Positions 51,790 through 63,939 of a stretch of 64,000 bases of DNA are shown one piece after another (within the stretch, counting starts at the first letter, position 1; each line of letters begins with the position of its first letter). The DNA lies in NCBI GenBank assembly GCA_030604825.1, contig JAUVVB010000008.1:1-64000 (forward strand), given 5' to 3'. The stretch is from Chloroflexota bacterium. GTDB taxonomy: Bacteria; Chloroflexota; Dehalococcoidia; E44-bin15. The notes beneath the pieces are model-generated. The model worked only from the letters and a program-made list of their open reading frames with translations. It ran no database searches and was not told the DNA's origin. Position numbers and translations under genes: made by a program.

Positions 51790-52596
51790 ATGGATTATGA
51801 GACCATCATCCTAAAGAAAGAGGATCACGTCGCTACCATCACCTTGAACCGGCCGGAGAGGATGAATGCGGTGAACCCTCAGATGGAGGGGGAGCTTCTT
51901 GGGGCGCTTCAGGATGTGGCCCAGGACGAAGATATAAGGGTGCTGGTGCTCACCGGGGCAGGGAGAGCCTTCTGCTCCGGCGCCGAGGTGGGAGGCGTTA
52001 TTGGAGAGCGTGGGGTAATAGCGTCGGGCGGCCCGGTTGAGGGGATGCGCCGCTATCTGAGGGGTGGGTTTCAAAAGATAACCCTCACCCTGCAGAAGAT
52101 GGACAAGCCCACCATTGCCATGGTTAATGGGGCGGCGGTGGGTGCTGGCTGCGATTTCGCCTTTGCCTGCGACATGAGGGTGGGCTCGGAGGGGGCCAGG
52201 TTCAGGAATGGATTCGTCAGGATTGGGCTCATCCCCGGCGCTGGGGGTACATGGCTTTACACCAGGCTCATGGGGCTGGGAAAAGGGCTTGAGTTCCTTT
52301 TCACCGGCGATTTTCTCCAGGCTGAGGAGGCGGAGAGAATAGGGGTGCTGAACAAGGTGGTGCCCGCGGAGGAGCTGGAAAGGGAGACCATGGAGCTGGC
52401 GCGAAAGATCGCCAAGGGGCCCCCAATAGCTATTCAGTTATCAACGATGCAAGCCTATAAGGCTCTGGAGGTGGACCTGGAAACGGCGCTGGAGATGGCA
52501 GCGGTCTGTCAGGCGCTGGCGCTCACCACCGAGGATCATCGGGAGGGGGTAAGGGCCTTCTTGGAAAAGAGGGAAGCCGAATTCAAAGGCAAATGA
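51790..52596 (+). CDS. crotonase-fold (enoyl-CoA hydratase/isomerase) protein with atypical active site
   Basis: 268 residues. The fold is clear: TLNRPERMNAVN, GAGRAFCSGAEV (first oxyanion half), NGAAVGAGCDFAFACD (second half) and GLIPGAGGTWLYTRL. The two catalytic Glu of true enoyl-CoA hydratases appear absent: the GCE Glu is Asp (GCDF) and the Glu before IGLIPG is Phe (NGFVRIG). GTWLYTR resembles PaaG-type isomerases. An isomerase or other reaction is therefore more likely than hydration. GGAGGT precedes the ATG. Confidence 0.88.
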   Translation: MDYETIILKKEDHVATITLNRPERMNAVNPQMEGELLGALQDVAQDEDIRVLVLTGAGRAFCSGAEVGGVIGERGVIASGGPVEGMRRYLRGGFQKITLTLQKMDKPTIAMVNGAAVGAGCDFAFACDMRVGSEGARFRNGFVRIGLIPGAGGTWLYTRLMGLGKGLEFLFTGDFLQAEEAERIGVLNKVVPAEELERETMELARKIAKGPPIAIQLSTMQAYKALEVDLETALEMAAVCQALALTTEDHREGVRAFLEKREAEFKGK

Positions 52597-52612
52597 ACGA
52601 AAAGGGGGAAGC

Positions 52613-53554
52613 TTGGTTGACGAATTGAAGGTCTTCACCGGAAATGCTCACCCTGCCCTCGCTCGGGGGATCTGTGACTACCTGGGCATTCCCCTGGGCC
52701 AGGCGGAGGTCTTCGAATTTGCTAATGAGAATATCTTTGTGCGCATCCTGGAGAACGCGCGCCAGAGGGATGTCTTCGTCATCCAGCCCATCTGCTCCCC
52801 GGTGAATAAGAGCCTGATGGAGCTTCTGATCATACTCGATGCCTTGAGGAGGGCTTCGGCAGGGCGAATCACCGCGGTAGTCCCCTACTATGGCTACGGG
52901 CGCACCGACAAGAAGGACCAGCCCAGGGTGCCGATAACGGCGCGGCTGGTGGCCGATCTCATCACCGTGTCTGGGGCTAACCGCCTGCTCACCGTTGACC
53001 TTCATGCCGGGCAGATTCAGGGCTTTTTCACCATACCGGTTGATGAACTGACGGCGCTCTATGTCCTGAGCAATTATTTCGAGGATAAGGCCCTGGAGAA
53101 CCTGGTGGTGGTGGCCACCGATATCGGCATATCCAAGCGGGCGCGCGACGTTGCTGAGAGGCTCAATACCCCCCTTGCCATCATCGAGAAGAGGAGGGTG
53201 GGCAACGTGGAGGAGGCGGAGACCCTCAATGTCATTGGCGAGGTGGAGGGGATGAGAGCCCTGCTCATCGATGACGAGATCGATACCGCATCCTCCCTGA
53301 TAGCTGGGGTGGCGGCCCTGGAGGAGAGGGGGGCAAAGGAGGTTTATTCCTGCTGCACCCATCCCGTTTTCTCCGGTCCCGCCATCCAGCGGATCGCCGA
53401 GTGTCCGGTTAAGGAGGTGGTGGTCACCGATACCATCCCCATCTCCGAGGGCAAAAAGAACGAGAGGATCACCGTCCTTTCCATGGCATCGCTCCTGGGC
53501 GAGGCCATCCACCGCATCCACAACGGCCTCTCCGTGGGAGCCATGTTCGAGTAG
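52613..53554 (+). CDS. prs: ribose-phosphate pyrophosphokinase
   Basis: 313 residues from TTG at 52613; there is no ATG or GTG that keeps the conserved [10 protein letters not shown] start, and AAGGGGGAAG precedes the [39 protein letters not shown] and the PRPP loop [13 protein letters not shown] are diagnostic. It makes PRPP for nucleotides, His and Trp. It lies 17 bases after the crotonase gene and 8 bases before secA. Confidence 0.94.
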   Translation: MVDELKVFTGNAHPALARGICDYLGIPLGQAEVFEFANENIFVRILENARQRDVFVIQPICSPVNKSLMELLIILDALRRASAGRITAVVPYYGYGRTDKKDQPRVPITARLVADLITVSGANRLLTVDLHAGQIQGFFTIPVDELTALYVLSNYFEDKALENLVVVATDIGISKRARDVAERLNTPLAIIEKRRVGNVEEAETLNVIGEVEGMRALLIDDEIDTASSLIAGVAALEERGAKEVYSCCTHPVFSGPAIQRIAECPVKEVVVTDTIPISEGKKNERITVLSMASLLGEAIHRIHNGLSVGAMFE

Positions 53555-53562
53555 GTGAGGGT

Positions 53563-56115
<2,553 letters not shown>

Positions 56116-56148
56116 GCCCATGGAGAATTTCACCGCGGAGGATTCAAG

Positions 56149-57081
56149 ATGGAAATTATAGAAATGCCTACCGCAATACGTGAAGGCAGTAGTCTTTACA
56201 GAAGAAAGCTAAATATCAATTATCAAAGAACTTGCAACTGTGCGCCAACACACATTAATTGCTTGACCCCAAAGGAATGGCTGAAAAGGCAGCTTGGAGT
56301 ATGGCAATTCACTTATGAGGCTAGGGATATTCGCGATAAGAAAGTTCATCCCGCCACGTTTCCTATTTCGCTAGCTAAGAATGTCATTGAGTTGTTTACC
56401 CATGAGGGTGAACTTGTAGTGGATCCGTTTGTTGGTAGTGGCACCACCCTAGTAGCTGCTCAAGACTTGAATAGAAATGCTGTCGGTTTCGACTTAAAGC
56501 AGGGATATATAGAACTGTGTGAACGCCGAGTTGCACAGCGCAAACTTTTTCATGAATCTAAACAAATAGCTATTCATGATGATGCCAGGTTCATACACCA
56601 ATATTTTGAACCTGAAACTATTAGTCTCATATGGACTTCACCACCTTACGCCAATCTGCTAAACAGGGCTCGAAAAAACAAGTCGCGCAGATTCAGAAAA
56701 GATGAGCAGCTTGGCAAAATAGAGCAATATTCCCAGGACCCAAGAGACTTAGGAACAATGCCACTTGATGAATATACGAATGTTATGGGCGAGACATTTC
56801 AAACACTCTTGCCACTACTCCGCCCCAAAGCACATTGCGTAGTAAATGTACCTGATATGTGGTGGGAAAATGAAAGAGTCACAATACATGTTTCGCTAAT
56901 CCAGGAGCTAAGGAAGCGTGGGTATGAACTTAGAAACATAATAATCTGGGACAGGACAAATATCGTCAATCGAATTGGAATATTCGGTTGGCCAAGCAAC
57001 TATATTACTATGGGAGTTACTTTCGAGTATCTACTAGATTTTTGGCGCCCACCGGTAGTAAGAGAGAAATTTGGTAAGTGA
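56149..57081 (+). CDS. DNA methyltransferase, amino (N4-cytosine-like) type
   Basis: 310 residues. The SAM-binding DPFVGSGTTLVAA (motif I, about 91) comes before TSPPYANLL (motif IV, about 163). SPPY is the usual form in N4-cytosine enzymes, although N6-adenine enzymes can also share it. Motif X precedes motif I (HPATFPISLAKNVIELF). Motifs look intact. The gene is clearly richer in A+T than secA and polX, so it came by transfer. It pairs with the broken restriction gene 10 bases downstream. Confidence 0.87.
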   Translation: MEIIEMPTAIREGSSLYRRKLNINYQRTCNCAPTHINCLTPKEWLKRQLGVWQFTYEARDIRDKKVHPATFPISLAKNVIELFTHEGELVVDPFVGSGTTLVAAQDLNRNAVGFDLKQGYIELCERRVAQRKLFHESKQIAIHDDARFIHQYFEPETISLIWTSPPYANLLNRARKNKSRRFRKDEQLGKIEQYSQDPRDLGTMPLDEYTNVMGETFQTLLPLLRPKAHCVVNVPDMWWENERVTIHVSLIQELRKRGYELRNIIIWDRTNIVNRIGIFGWPSNYITMGVTFEYLLDFWRPPVVREKFGK

Positions 57082-57091
57082 GTAGATTTTT

Positions 57092-57858
57092 ATGGAACTT
57101 TTGTCGAAAGAACAGTTAATTGATAAATTGGACGCAATCAGGAAGACGGGGTGGATTGCAAATGCCCGCCCAGGTAATGTTGGCGGAGTTGGAAACACAT
57201 TGGAGGATTTGCTTGGCATTATTGAAAACAACCTCCCTATCCCCAACGCGGCAGAGTGGGAACTAAAATGTCAGCGAATGGGCACGAGTTCTCTAACAAC
57301 GCTTTTCCACATGGAGCCGTCTCCAAGAGCTTATAAATTTGTACCTAAGATGCTACTACCGTACTATGGGTGGAAGCATAAATCTATCCCTGGCGAAATG
57401 AGTTTCCGTCAAACAATCAATGGTTTATGTAGCACAGACCGTGGTTTCAAGGTTGTGGTGGATCGCGATACTCACAAAATACTGGTCTCCTTCGACGCAA
57501 GTGCCGTGCACCCACACCATTCTGAGTGGCTAAATCAGTAGGTGAGCGGATTGGTTTGGGAGAGTTGAACCCTCAGCCCTACTGGGGCTTTGATGACCTC
57601 TTTCACAAGGCAGGGACAAAACTTCTGAATTGCTTCTACGTGCGCGCGGAAACAAAGCGCGAGCAGGGTAGGGAGTATTTCTGGTACAAAGAAATCATGG
57701 TATTACAGAAATTTAGTCTCAATAGCTTCTTGAAGGCCATAGAAGGCGCTTGTATATTAGTAGATTTCGATGCCAGAACTGGTCATAACCACGGAACCAA
57801 ATTTAGGCTAAGACAGGACAGCTTGCCAGATTTGTATGATGAAGTTGCAAGAGTATAA
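57092..57858 (+). pseudogene. MvaI/BcnI-type restriction endonuclease, frameshifted
   Basis: Two overlapping frames, 57092-57541 (149 residues) and 57526-57858 (about 110), together give roughly 250 residues, the usual size of MvaI/BcnI enzymes. The first holds GNVGGVGNTLEDLLGI and the catalytic-type AEWELK; the second continues with ERIGLGELNPQPYWGFDDL and the terminal KFRLR. Joining them needs one extra base near 57531-57534, where CTAAATCAG lies, most simply a lost A. Unless that is a sequencing error or a slippery site, the enzyme is inactive. Confidence 0.8.
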
Positions 57859-57859
57859 T
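57832..57859 (+). promoter_or_regulatory. possible polX promoter
   Basis: A perfect TATAAT at 57854-57859, 16 bp after a weak TTGTAT at 57832-57837. It overlaps the stop of the endonuclease remnant and would give a leader of about 36 bases. Confidence 0.4.
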
Positions 57860-57901
57860 GGAGATCAAGTAGTTACAAGTTAAGGATAAGGCTGTAGAGC
57901 C

Positions 57902-59620
57902 GTGAAAAACAGCGCCATCGCCAAGGTGTTTCAGGATATCGCTGACCTCCTTGAGCTGAAGGGGGAAATCCCCTTCAAGATCAGGGCCTATCAGAAGGCG
58001 GCCCGCGCCATCGAGCACTCCCCCACCGAGATTGAGCAGATGGTGAAGGAGGGGGGAGACCTCAGGGGCATACCTGGCGTGGGCGAGGCCATCGCCAAGA
58101 AGATCACCGAGCTGGTGACCACCGGTCACCTTCGCTACTACGATGAGCTTAGAGCGGAGTTCCCCGAGGGCATCAGCACCCTGCTCGATATTCCCGGCGT
58201 CGGCCCCAAGATCGCAATCCGCCTGTGCAACGAGCTTGGGGTAAACAGCATTGAGGACCTGGAGGCAGCAGTCGTCGATGGCCGAGTGGCTTCTTTATAT
58301 CGCCTTGGCGATAAGGTGGCGGAGAACATCCTGCGCCAGATTCAAGCGATGCGCACCAAAGAGCGGCGCATCCCCATCGGCGAGGCCCTCCCCGTGGTGG
58401 AGGAGGTCATGGCCGAGCTTCAGGGCTATGCCAGGCTGCGCAATCTCACCACGGCGGGAAGCCTGCGCCGCTTCCGTGAGACGGTGGGCGACATCGACCT
58501 CATGGGCACCGCCGATGATCGGGAAAGGATATTGAGCGCCTTTGTGGGGCTGCCTCAGGTAAAGGAGGTTCTGGCCAAAGGGGGCACCAAGGCCAGCGTG
58601 CTCGTCCCTGGTGACCTTCAGATTGACCTCCGGCTGGTGGATCACGACTGCTTCGGCTCCCTGCTTCAGTATTTCACCGGCTCCAAGCAGCACAACATCA
58701 TCCTCAGGGAGCGGGGCCATCGCCAGAAGCTAAAGCTCAGCGAATACGGGATCGCAAATTTGGATACCGGGGTTCTGGAGAAGTTCACCACCGAGGAGGC
58801 CTTTTATGAGAGGCTGGGGCTGCAGTTTATCCCCCCGGAGCTCAGGGAGGGGCAATGGGAGGTGGAGAGGGCGGAGCAGAACGCCATCCCCAGGCTCATC
58901 GAGATGGGCGATCTTAGGGGCGACCTTCACGTTCACACCGACTGGAGCGATGGGCACGAATCCATCGAGGCCATGGCCCTTGCTGCCAGGGCGCGAGGCT
59001 ATGAATATATCGCCATAACCGACCACTCGGCGGGGCGGGGCATCGCCCACGGGCTAGATGAGGAGCGGCTGAGGAGGCAGATGGCCGAGATCGGGGAGCT
59101 CGATGAGAGGATGGATGGCATTCACATCCTCGCCGGCATAGAGGTGGACATTCGCGCCGATGGCACCCTGGACCTCCCTGAGGAGCTTCTTTCCCAGCTG
59201 GACATCGTCGTCGCTGCGGTGCACTCGGCGATGAACCAGGAGCAGGAGAAGATGACAAACAGAATCCTTCGCGCCATAAGGAATCCCCACGTGGATGTGC
59301 TGGCTCATCCCACCTGCCGACTTCTGGGGGAGCGAGAGCCCATCATGGTTGACATTGAGGCCATATTTCGCGCCGCCGCCGAAACCAATACGGCGCTGGA
59401 GATCAATGCCATGCCCAGCCGCCTCGACCTTAAGGATATCCATGTGCTACGGGCAAAGGAGCTGGGGGTGAAGCTCATCATCGCCACCGATGCCCACAGC
59501 TCCTCCCAACTGGACCTGATTCGCTTTGGGGTTGGCGTTGCCCGGCGCGGCTGGTGCGAGGCAAGACATATACTGAATACCAGGCCCCTTGAAGAGATGG
59601 AGGCATTTTTGAAGCGATGA
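57902..59620 (+). CDS. polX: DNA polymerase X with PHP domain (PolX)
   Basis: 572 residues from GTG at 57902. An 8-kDa-like region and helix-hairpin-helix motifs (GIPGVGEAIAKK, DIPGVGPKIAIRL) are followed by the polymerase motif GSLRRFRETVGDIDLMG (about 188) with the metal aspartates. The PHP part starts DLHVHTDWSDGH (about 340) and ends ATDAHSSSQ, carrying 3'-5' exonuclease activity. It fills short gaps in base-excision repair. Confidence 0.94.
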   Translation: MKNSAIAKVFQDIADLLELKGEIPFKIRAYQKAARAIEHSPTEIEQMVKEGGDLRGIPGVGEAIAKKITELVTTGHLRYYDELRAEFPEGISTLLDIPGVGPKIAIRLCNELGVNSIEDLEAAVVDGRVASLYRLGDKVAENILRQIQAMRTKERRIPIGEALPVVEEVMAELQGYARLRNLTTAGSLRRFRETVGDIDLMGTADDRERILSAFVGLPQVKEVLAKGGTKASVLVPGDLQIDLRLVDHDCFGSLLQYFTGSKQHNIILRERGHRQKLKLSEYGIANLDTGVLEKFTTEEAFYERLGLQFIPPELREGQWEVERAEQNAIPRLIEMGDLRGDLHVHTDWSDGHESIEAMALAARARGYEYIAITDHSAGRGIAHGLDEERLRRQMAEIGELDERMDGIHILAGIEVDIRADGTLDLPEELLSQLDIVVAAVHSAMNQEQEKMTNRILRAIRNPHVDVLAHPTCRLLGEREPIMVDIEAIFRAAAETNTALEINAMPSRLDLKDIHVLRAKELGVKLIIATDAHSSSQLDLIRFGVGVARRGWCEARHILNTRPLEEMEAFLKR

Positions 59621-60369
59621 TGGGGGAAATGGCTCAAAATAAGCTACAGCCCTTCGGCGGCCGGGATGTCGTGGGCCAAAACGCGGCCATCGACCACCTA
59701 AAGCAGGCCATCGCCCAGGGAAAGCAGTGGTATATTGCCCTCCTTGAGGCCATCGGGCTGTGGACAAAGGCGGAGGAAACCCATAACGGGCGCCATTATC
59801 GCTATCTCATCGGCGATGAGGCCTTCGACTGGTTGCTGCTTGCCGAGCGCCTTTGCGAAGAGGTCAAAGACCTCATCCCTGAGGAGGAACTCGTGGAGCT
59901 GCTCTTCTTCGGCAAGACACCCATCGAGCTTGACAAGGAGGAGTTTTGCCGTCTTATCGGCAATGCCAAGTACCTTGCCCATCTCAATTTTTTCTATGGC
60001 ATCACCGTGGAGGAGGCCCTCATCCTGGCCGTGGAGGAGGAGGCGCGCAAGGAGCAGCGAGTGCGCGTGTTTAACAGCAATCACCCCGCGGAGGAGGCCT
60101 ATCAGCGGATCTACGGCGCCCCTTTAAACCCCCTGATCCGCAGATTCAGGCGAGAGAAGGGTTACCCCCAGCGCAGCTCCATGGGGCTCTGCGACCTGAA
60201 GGAGTTCACCTACTGGCTGTTCAAGCATCGGCTCAAGGAGTGCGACAAGGCAAGGGTTGCCAGCGATACCAAGAAGGCATTAAGGGAGCTTCAGCGTCAA
60301 TGGAGCCTGATGAGGGAACGCAGAAAGGGTATTGGGGAACCCCAGATATCTTCCAGCCCTCACGGGTGA
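59617..60369 (+). CDS. conserved-looking protein, unknown
   Basis: 250 residues, family not recognised. The start overlaps the polX stop as ATGA, so translation is coupled and a DNA-repair link is possible. The sequence is helical and charged, with no membrane segment or metal motif. Notable strings are GRHYRYLIGDEAFDWLLLAE (residues 64-83) and YGAPLNPLIRRFRREKGYPQ. The G+C and codon use match the neighbours, so it looks native. The 3' end is 10 bases from the converging arsM. Confidence 0.8.
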   Translation: MMGEMAQNKLQPFGGRDVVGQNAAIDHLKQAIAQGKQWYIALLEAIGLWTKAEETHNGRHYRYLIGDEAFDWLLLAERLCEEVKDLIPEEELVELLFFGKTPIELDKEEFCRLIGNAKYLAHLNFFYGITVEEALILAVEEEARKEQRVRVFNSNHPAEEAYQRIYGAPLNPLIRRFRREKGYPQRSSMGLCDLKEFTYWLFKHRLKECDKARVASDTKKALRELQRQWSLMRERRKGIGEPQISSSPHG

Positions 60370-60379
60370 TGGGGCATTC

Positions 60380-61189
60380 CTAACTTGGCTTAAAGGCTTT
60401 CACCGTAACGCTGGCTATCCTATCGCCCAACCCCGCCTCGATTCCGCAACCAGCTTCTTCCTCACCACAAACCAGGTGGCTGACCCAATCAACCCTCGCC
60501 TTCTCAAAGCCGGCAGCCCGTATCTTATCGAGGTAAACCTTCTCGTCTAGCGCCCCTGCCACACAGCCGGCCCACTGCTCCAGGTCCTCTCGAATTTGTG
60601 GGGGCAGCTCGCCGTGGGTGACAATGTCCGATACGCAGAGCCTTCCCCCCGGTTTAAGCACCCGGAAGACCTCCTGAAACACGGCGTCCTTGTCGGGGGA
60701 GAGGTTTATCACGCAGTTGGAGATGACCACATCCACCGATCCGCTCTCGATGGGCATGTGTTCCATCTCGCCCAGGCGAAACTCCACGTTATCCATGGAG
60801 AGCTTCCTGGCGTTTGCCCTTGCCAGCTGGATCATCTCCAGGGTCATATCCAGCCCGATGACCTTTCCCTGGGGGCCTACCCTTTGCGCCGCCAAAAAGC
60901 AATCCAGACCCCCGCCGCTTCCCAGGTCAAGAACCACCTCGCCAGGCCGTAGCTCGGCAAGGGCCACCGGGTTACCGCAGCCCATCGAGGTTATGTTCAC
61001 CGATAGAGCATCAAGCTCTTCCTTGGAATATAGCCTCTGGGCGGGGCTTGTTTCCTGAGCGCTCGGAGTGCAACAGCTCGCGGCCTCGCTGCTTTGCGGT
61101 GGGCAACAGGAGGCACTTTGCCTTCGTGCTATGCTGGCATAACGCTCCCGCACAAATTTCTTGATCTCCCCTGCATTCCTCTTTGCCAT
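60380..61189 (-). CDS. arsM: arsenite methyltransferase (ArsM-like)
   Basis: 269 residues from ATG at 61189 with AGAAGG upstream. Cys pairs near the start (SCCPP, SCCTP) and MGCGNPVAL precede the SAM motif VLDLGSGGGLDCF (about 85). The two arsenic-binding cysteines of ArsM are present in SNCVINLSPDK (about 158) and AGCVAGAL (about 208). It methylates As(III) using SAM and thiols. No arsR or arsenite pump is nearby, but it has a strong promoter. Confidence 0.9.
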   Translation of the reverse strand: MAKRNAGEIKKFVRERYASIARRQSASCCPPQSSEAASCCTPSAQETSPAQRLYSKEELDALSVNITSMGCGNPVALAELRPGEVVLDLGSGGGLDCFLAAQRVGPQGKVIGLDMTLEMIQLARANARKLSMDNVEFRLGEMEHMPIESGSVDVVISNCVINLSPDKDAVFQEVFRVLKPGGRLCVSDIVTHGELPPQIREDLEQWAGCVAGALDEKVYLDKIRAAGFEKARVDWVSHLVCGEEEAGCGIEAGLGDRIASVTVKAFKPS

Positions 61190-61226
61190 TCTACCTTCTC
61201 CAGCCGCGGAAAAGCGCTTCATTTAT

Positions 61227-61255
61227 ATTGTAAGCCTTCTTAGAGGGCGTGTCAA
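61227..61255 (-). promoter_or_regulatory. predicted arsM promoter
   Basis: Minus strand: perfect TTGACA at 61250-61255, 17 bp, TACAAT at 61227-61232. It starts just beyond the valS stop; the T run next to the -35 is not backed by a hairpin. Confidence 0.72.
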
Positions 61256-61275
61256 AAAAACATGTCCTCAGTTTA

Positions 61276-63939
61276 CTAGCCTAGCTCGGCGAGCCTTTGC
61301 TTCAGCCTTGCCATCCTCTCCTTATGGGCGGTGAGCCTCTCCCTTTCCCTTTCCACGATACTTGCTGGCGCCTTGGAAAGGAATTCTTCGTCCCTTAACC
61401 TGGTCTCCAGGCGGGCGAATTCTGCCTCCGCCCTCTTCATCTCCCGGTTGAGCCTTTTCCTCTCCGCATCCAGGTCCACCATCCCCGCCATGGGCAAGAA
61501 CACCTCTGCCCCCTTGAGCACCAGCGGTTTTGCCTTCCCGGGTATCTTCGCCCCTTCTTCAGTGCCTGCTATGGTGAGCGGCTTTACCCTGGCCAGGGTC
61601 TGGATGGCCTGAGCCTGGCTCTCAAAGGCGGGCTTTTCCTCGGTGATGACCACCGCCTCGATCCACCTCGATGGCTCCACCTTGAACTCCGCCCGAGCGT
61701 TTCTGATTGCCCTGATGGCCTCTATCACCAGCTCCATCGCCTTTTCCGCCTGGGGGTCCAATATCCCCTCCTCGGCAGGGTAGGGGACAACCATGATGGA
61801 CTCGGCCCCCTCCTCGAAACCGGAAAGGCGCTTTCTAAGGTTTTGCCAGATCTCCTCGGTGATGAAGGGCATGAAGGGGTGAAGCAAGCGCAGGGAGGTC
61901 TCCAGCACATAGGCAAGCACGGGCAGGGGAGAAGGGGGCTGACGAAGGCGAATCTTCGATATCTCGATATACCAGTCGCAGAACTCGCCCCAGAGGAAGT
62001 CGTGAATCTGCCTCTGCGCCTCACCAAAGAGGGAATCCTCCATCAGCTTGTTAACCGTCCTCACCAGGCGATGGAGGCGACTCAATATCCAGCGATCCTC
62101 CAATGGCAAGGTGGGGTGAAGCCCTTCCAGGCCATCGATGCTCACCCCTTCCCCCATGTTTCCCACCACGAATCGGGCGGCATTCCACAGCTTGTTGGCG
62201 AAGTTGCGACTTGCCTCCAGCTTTCGGCTGCCCACCCTGGTGTCATTTCCCGGGGAGGTGCCGGTGGAAAGGGCGAAGCGAAGGGCATCGGTGCCATATT
62301 CCTCGATGGCCTCTATGGGGTTGACCACATTCCCCTTCACCTTGCTCATCTTCTCCCCCTTCTCATCGCGCACCAAGCCGTGGAGATAAACCGTATGGAA
62401 GGGGATCTCTCCGGTATTCTCCAGCCCCATCATGATCATCCTCGCCACCCAGAAGAAGAGGATGTCATATCCCGTTTCCATCACCGTTGTGGGATAGAAG
62501 TATCTCAGGTCCTCGGTGTCATCAGGCCAGCCCAGGGTGGAGTGGGGCCAGAGGGCAGAGCTGAACCAGGTATCGAGGACATCAGGGTCTTGAAGCATAT
62601 TTGACGAGCCGCAGTGGGAACAGGCTTCCGGGTCATCGATGGTCACGGTGAGCTGGCCACAATCCTGGCAGTACCACACAGGAATCCGATGCCCCCACCA
62701 GAGCTGGCGGCTGATGCACCAGTCGCGGATGTTCTCCATCCAGTTGAGGTAAACCTTGGTGAATCGCTCGGGGATTATCTTTATCCTGCCGTCCAGTACG
62801 GCATCGATGGCTGGTAGGACAAGGGGGGTCACCTTGATAAACCATTGCTTTGAGGCCCAGGGCTCAACGATGGCGCCACAACGACAGCAGTGCCCCACCG
62901 AGTGAAGGTGAGGCTCCACCTTCACCAGAAGCCCCTCCTTCTCCAGATCAGCTAGAATCGCTTCGCGGCAGGCGAAGCGGTCAAGGCCGTTATAAGGGCC
63001 GGCGTTTTCGTTCATCGTCCCATCGGGGTTCAATATGTTCACCAGCGGTAGCCCATGCTTCTGCCCCACATCGAAGTCCACCGGGTCATGGGCTGGGGTT
63101 ATCTTCACCGCCCCGGTGCCGAAGGAAGGGTCCACCGCCTCATCGGCGACGATGGGGATCACCCTGTTTATGGCGGGAAGGACGGCCTTCTTCCCCAAGA
63201 GATTCATGAAGCGCCCATCCTCTGGATTTACCGCAACTGCGGTATCGCCGAGGATGGTTTCAGGGCGGGTGGTGGCCACGGTGATGAACCCTTCCTCACC
63301 GACGAGGGGATAGTTAACATAATAGAGATGTCCTGCCTCTTCCTCATGTTCCACCTCCAGCTCAGAGAGGGCGGTAGCGCAGCGAGGGCACCAGTTTATG
63401 ATTCGCTCCCCGCGGTAGATAAGCCCCTTCTGGTAGAGGTGAACGAAGGTGGTGCGCACCGCCCTTGAGGGGCCCTCATCCATGGTGAATCGCTCCCTGG
63501 TCCAGTCGCAGGAGGCGCCCAGCCGCTCGTGCTGCTCAGCGATAACGCGGCCATACTTCCTCATCCACTGCCACATCCGCTCCAGGAACCTCTCCCGCCC
63601 CAGGTCATGTCTGGTCAGCCCCTCTTGGGCCAGCACTTGCTCCACCACCACCTGGGCGGCGATCCCGGCATGGTCGATGCCGGGAAGCCATAGCGTGGGT
63701 TCTCCCCTCATGCGATGCCAGCGGATCATGATGTCTTCCAGGGTGGCCGTCAGCGCATGCCCCAGATGGAGCTCGCCGGTCACGTTTGGGGGTGGCATGA
63801 TGATGACAAAAGGTTTCTTTTGGGGGTCGATCTCAGGGGTGAAATAGCCCTTCTCCAGCCAGAACTGGTACCACTTGGCTTCTACCTTTTTGGGGTCGTA
63901 GGCTTTAGGTATCTCAGCCCACTCTTGCGTCACTGACAT
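61276..63939 (-). CDS. valS: valyl-tRNA synthetase
   Basis: 887 residues, normal length. Class I signatures are PPNVTGELHLGHAL (HIGH-type, about 50) and KMSKVKGNVVNP (KMSKS-type, about 530). The editing domain carries TTRPETILGDTAVAV. A zinc-type CPRCATA and the DVLDTWFSSALWP motif are present, and the C-terminal coiled coil (from about 815) is rich in Arg and Glu as in bacterial ValRS. It charges tRNA-Val. Only 61 bases upstream are visible, so any leader control lies outside. Confidence 0.96.
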   Translation of the reverse strand: MSVTQEWAEIPKAYDPKKVEAKWYQFWLEKGYFTPEIDPQKKPFVIIMPPPNVTGELHLGHALTATLEDIMIRWHRMRGEPTLWLPGIDHAGIAAQVVVEQVLAQEGLTRHDLGRERFLERMWQWMRKYGRVIAEQHERLGASCDWTRERFTMDEGPSRAVRTTFVHLYQKGLIYRGERIINWCPRCATALSELEVEHEEEAGHLYYVNYPLVGEEGFITVATTRPETILGDTAVAVNPEDGRFMNLLGKKAVLPAINRVIPIVADEAVDPSFGTGAVKITPAHDPVDFDVGQKHGLPLVNILNPDGTMNENAGPYNGLDRFACREAILADLEKEGLLVKVEPHLHSVGHCCRCGAIVEPWASKQWFIKVTPLVLPAIDAVLDGRIKIIPERFTKVYLNWMENIRDWCISRQLWWGHRIPVWYCQDCGQLTVTIDDPEACSHCGSSNMLQDPDVLDTWFSSALWPHSTLGWPDDTEDLRYFYPTTVMETGYDILFFWVARMIMMGLENTGEIPFHTVYLHGLVRDEKGEKMSKVKGNVVNPIEAIEEYGTDALRFALSTGTSPGNDTRVGSRKLEASRNFANKLWNAARFVVGNMGEGVSIDGLEGLHPTLPLEDRWILSRLHRLVRTVNKLMEDSLFGEAQRQIHDFLWGEFCDWYIEISKIRLRQPPSPLPVLAYVLETSLRLLHPFMPFITEEIWQNLRKRLSGFEEGAESIMVVPYPAEEGILDPQAEKAMELVIEAIRAIRNARAEFKVEPSRWIEAVVITEEKPAFESQAQAIQTLARVKPLTIAGTEEGAKIPGKAKPLVLKGAEVFLPMAGMVDLDAERKRLNREMKRAEAEFARLETRLRDEEFLSKAPASIVERERERLTAHKERMARLKQRLAELG

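Noticed and set aside
61250-61260. T run after valS as a terminator
   Set aside because: No hairpin precedes it and it overlaps the -35 of the arsM promoter.
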